64,000 bases of DNA from NCBI GenBank assembly GCA_040756995.1, contig JBFLYK010000008.1, positions 1 through 64,000 on the forward strand, written 5' to 3'. Both the position numbers and the translations under genes were made by a program. Positions 62,311 through 64,000 of the stretch are shown in pieces (the first letter of the stretch is position 1; every line of letters starts with the position of its first letter). Source of the DNA: BP-133 sp040756995. Its GTDB lineage: Bacteria; Actinomycetota; Acidimicrobiia; IMCC26256; BP-133. The notes beneath the pieces were generated by a model. That model worked only from the letters and a program-made list of their open reading frames with translations. It was not told where the DNA came from and made no database searches.

Positions 62311-64000
62311 TGGGCTTCGACGGCGTCCTGGCCGTGACCGCCATCAAGGGCTGGACGCTCTTCTTCGTCATCACCACCTTCTCGTTCTACGTCTACATCG
62401 CCTGGCGGAGCCGGGTGACGACGACGGCCGGCCTGTACGTCGCCGACCAGGGCATCCCGGCGGTGGCCAACGGGATGGCCATTGGCGCCGACTGGATGTC
62501 GGCCGCCTCGTTCATCTCGATGGCCGGGCTCATCTCCTTCCTCGGCTTCGACGGAGCGATCTACCTCCTCGGCTGGACCGGCGGGTACGTGCTCCTGGCG
62601 CTGATGTTCGCCCCCTACCTGAGGAAGTACGGCAAGTACACGATCCCCGACCTCATGGGTGACCGGTACTCCGACACGGCCCGGCTCGTGGCCGTCTTCG
62701 CCGCCATGTTCGTCTCGTTCACCTACGTGGCGGGGCAGATGCGCGGTGTCGGCATCGTCTTCTCCCGCTACATCGGCATCAGCATCACCGCCGGCGTGGT
62801 CATCGGCATGGCGGTGGTGCTGTTCTACGCCACGGTCGGCGGGATGAAGGGCATCACCTGGACCCAGGTGGCCCAGTACTCGGTCCTCATCGTCGCTTAC
62901 CTCATCCCCGCCGTGGCCATCGCCGGCAAGCTGGCCGACATCCCGATCCCCCACGTCTCGTTCGGGACGGTGGCCAAGGAGCTGAACGCCCTCCAGACGG
63001 ACTTCGGCTTGACGGAGTACACCGCCCCGTTCACGAACCGGCCGATCCAGGACGTCTTCCTCGTCACCCTGGCGCTCATGGTGGGGACGGCCGGCCTGCC
63101 CCACATCCTCGTCCGCTTCTACACCGCCAAGTCGGTCCGGGCCGCCCGCTATTCCGCCGGTTGGGCGCTGGTCTGCATCGCCGCCCTCTACACCACCGCC
63201 CCGGCCGTGGCGGTGTTCGCCAAGACGAACCTCCTCCAGGACATGGCCAAGAAGGAGTGGGAGACCCGTCCGGAATGGGTGAAGAACTGGGAGAAGACCA
63301 AGCTCATCAGCTTCCAGGACGCCAACAACAACGGCGTCGTGGACAGCATCACCTCCAACCGGGCCAAGGCCGTCGCCCAGGGGAAGAACCCCGAACTGGA
63401 GGTGAACCCCGACATCATGGTCCTCGCCAACCCGGAGATCGCCGGGCTTCCGGCGCCGATCGTCGGGCTCGTCGCCGCCGGAGGACTGGCGGCCGCGCTC
63501 TCGACGGCGTCGGGCCTCCTGCTGGTCATCGGCTCCTCGGTCGGCCATGACCTCTACTACAAACGCCTCCGCCCCAACGCCACCGAGAGACAGCGGGTGA
63601 TGGCGGGAAGGATCGCGATCGCCGGCGGCGTCCTCGTGGCCGGGTACTTCGGCATCAACCCACCCGGCTTCGTGGCCCAGGTCGTGGCCTTCGCCTTCGG
63701 GCTGGCCGCCTCCTCGTTCTTCCCGGCCATCACGCTCGGGATCTTCTGGAAACGGGCCAACTCCGCCGGCATGATCTCGGGCCTCGTCGCCGGCATGGGG
63801 TTCTCCGCCTGGTACATGTACATGACGCTCTATGGCGACATGAGCCCGTGGTGGAAGATCTCACCGGAGGGGATCGGTGCGATCGGGATGGTGATCCACT
63901 TCGTGGTGGCCATCGTCGTCTCGAAGCTGACCGCTCCACCGCGACAGGAGATCCAGGACCTCATCGAGGAGGTGCGCCACCCGCGGCTCACGGCCCCGAC
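62310..64000 (+). CDS. sodium:solute symporter large subunit, C-terminus beyond right edge
   Basis: 563 residues visible; no stop before the edge. GGAGG at 62296-62300 serves either GTG 62307 or ATG 62310. The SSS core is clear: GLYVADQGIPAVANGMAIGA with DWMSAASFISMAG, YTIPDLMGDRYSD, ATVGGMKGITWTQVAQY and the Na+-site AALSTASGLLLVIGSS. Between two helices (about residues 325-375) lies a soluble insert containing DANNNGVVD, which looks like a calcium-binding loop. Partner of the DUF4212 subunit; carries acetate or another organic acid (inference). Confidence 0.9.
   Translation, partial: MGFDGVLAVTAIKGWTLFFVITTFSFYVYIAWRSRVTTTAGLYVADQGIPAVANGMAIGADWMSAASFISMAGLISFLGFDGAIYLLGWTGGYVLLALMFAPYLRKYGKYTIPDLMGDRYSDTARLVAVFAAMFVSFTYVAGQMRGVGIVFSRYIGISITAGVVIGMAVVLFYATVGGMKGITWTQVAQYSVLIVAYLIPAVAIAGKLADIPIPHVSFGTVAKELNALQTDFGLTEYTAPFTNRPIQDVFLVTLALMVGTAGLPHILVRFYTAKSVRAARYSAGWALVCIAALYTTAPAVAVFAKTNLLQDMAKKEWETRPEWVKNWEKTKLISFQDANNNGVVDSITSNRAKAVAQGKNPELEVNPDIMVLANPEIAGLPAPIVGLVAAGGLAAALSTASGLLLVIGSSVGHDLYYKRLRPNATERQRVMAGRIAIAGGVLVAGYFGINPPGFVAQVVAFAFGLAASSFFPAITLGIFWKRANSAGMISGLVAGMGFSAWYMYMTLYGDMSPWWKISPEGIGAIGMVIHFVVAIVVSKLTAPPRQEIQDLIEEVRHPRLTAP

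Overview
The window is very GC-rich and its genes are packed as in Actinomycetota. A bldC-type regulator next to a valine/leucine dehydrogenase gene, purF-purM close by, and a secreted protein made of GYW-x-x-x-SDGG-type repeats together point to Acidimicrobiia or a near relative. That placement is an inference; no rRNA or tRNA gene is visible.

Positions 1-25567 (minus strand) are one uninterrupted reading frame of at least 8,522 codons that runs off the left edge. It encodes a giant non-ribosomal peptide synthetase (NRPS) starting with an A-T loading module, followed by seven complete C-A-T modules and the start of a ninth. Parts of the A domains have been copied between modules. The 148-bp divergent spacer at 25568-25715 carries a near-consensus DtxR/IdeR iron box and a candidate promoter.

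Positions 25716-32727 (plus strand) are a compact class I lanthipeptide operon. A 46-residue precursor with a TTG start comes first, then LanC, full-length LanB, a 67-residue remnant-like membrane-fusion protein and a C39-peptidase ABC exporter. The predicted core is exceptionally cationic: 10 Arg/Lys in 20 residues, with exactly two Thr/Ser and two Cys.

Positions 32958-48414 hold a secreted NHL-repeat protein, a HAD hydrolase, bldC, the amino-acid dehydrogenase gene, a ParA/zinc-ribbon pair, a peptide ABC transporter with a permease-ATPase fusion, and two tandem secreted metallophosphoesterases. Three copies of a palindromic repeat lie in the transporter operon, one of them in frame inside the fusion gene. 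Positions 48360-52222 (minus strand) carry purM, purF and a cation exchanger.

Positions 52296-64000 (plus strand) carry a haloacid-dehalogenase-like protein, a membrane-anchored hypothetical protein, a PHP-domain protein, and what looks like an acetate/short-chain-acid module. The module comprises a LytS/LytTR two-component pair, a small DUF485-like protein, a sodium:solute symporter, PspA, acetyl-CoA synthetase and a DUF4212 plus large-subunit symporter pair cut by the right edge.

The most promising novelty is the hidden precursor peptide and its operon, divergent from an apparently iron-regulated mega-NRPS.
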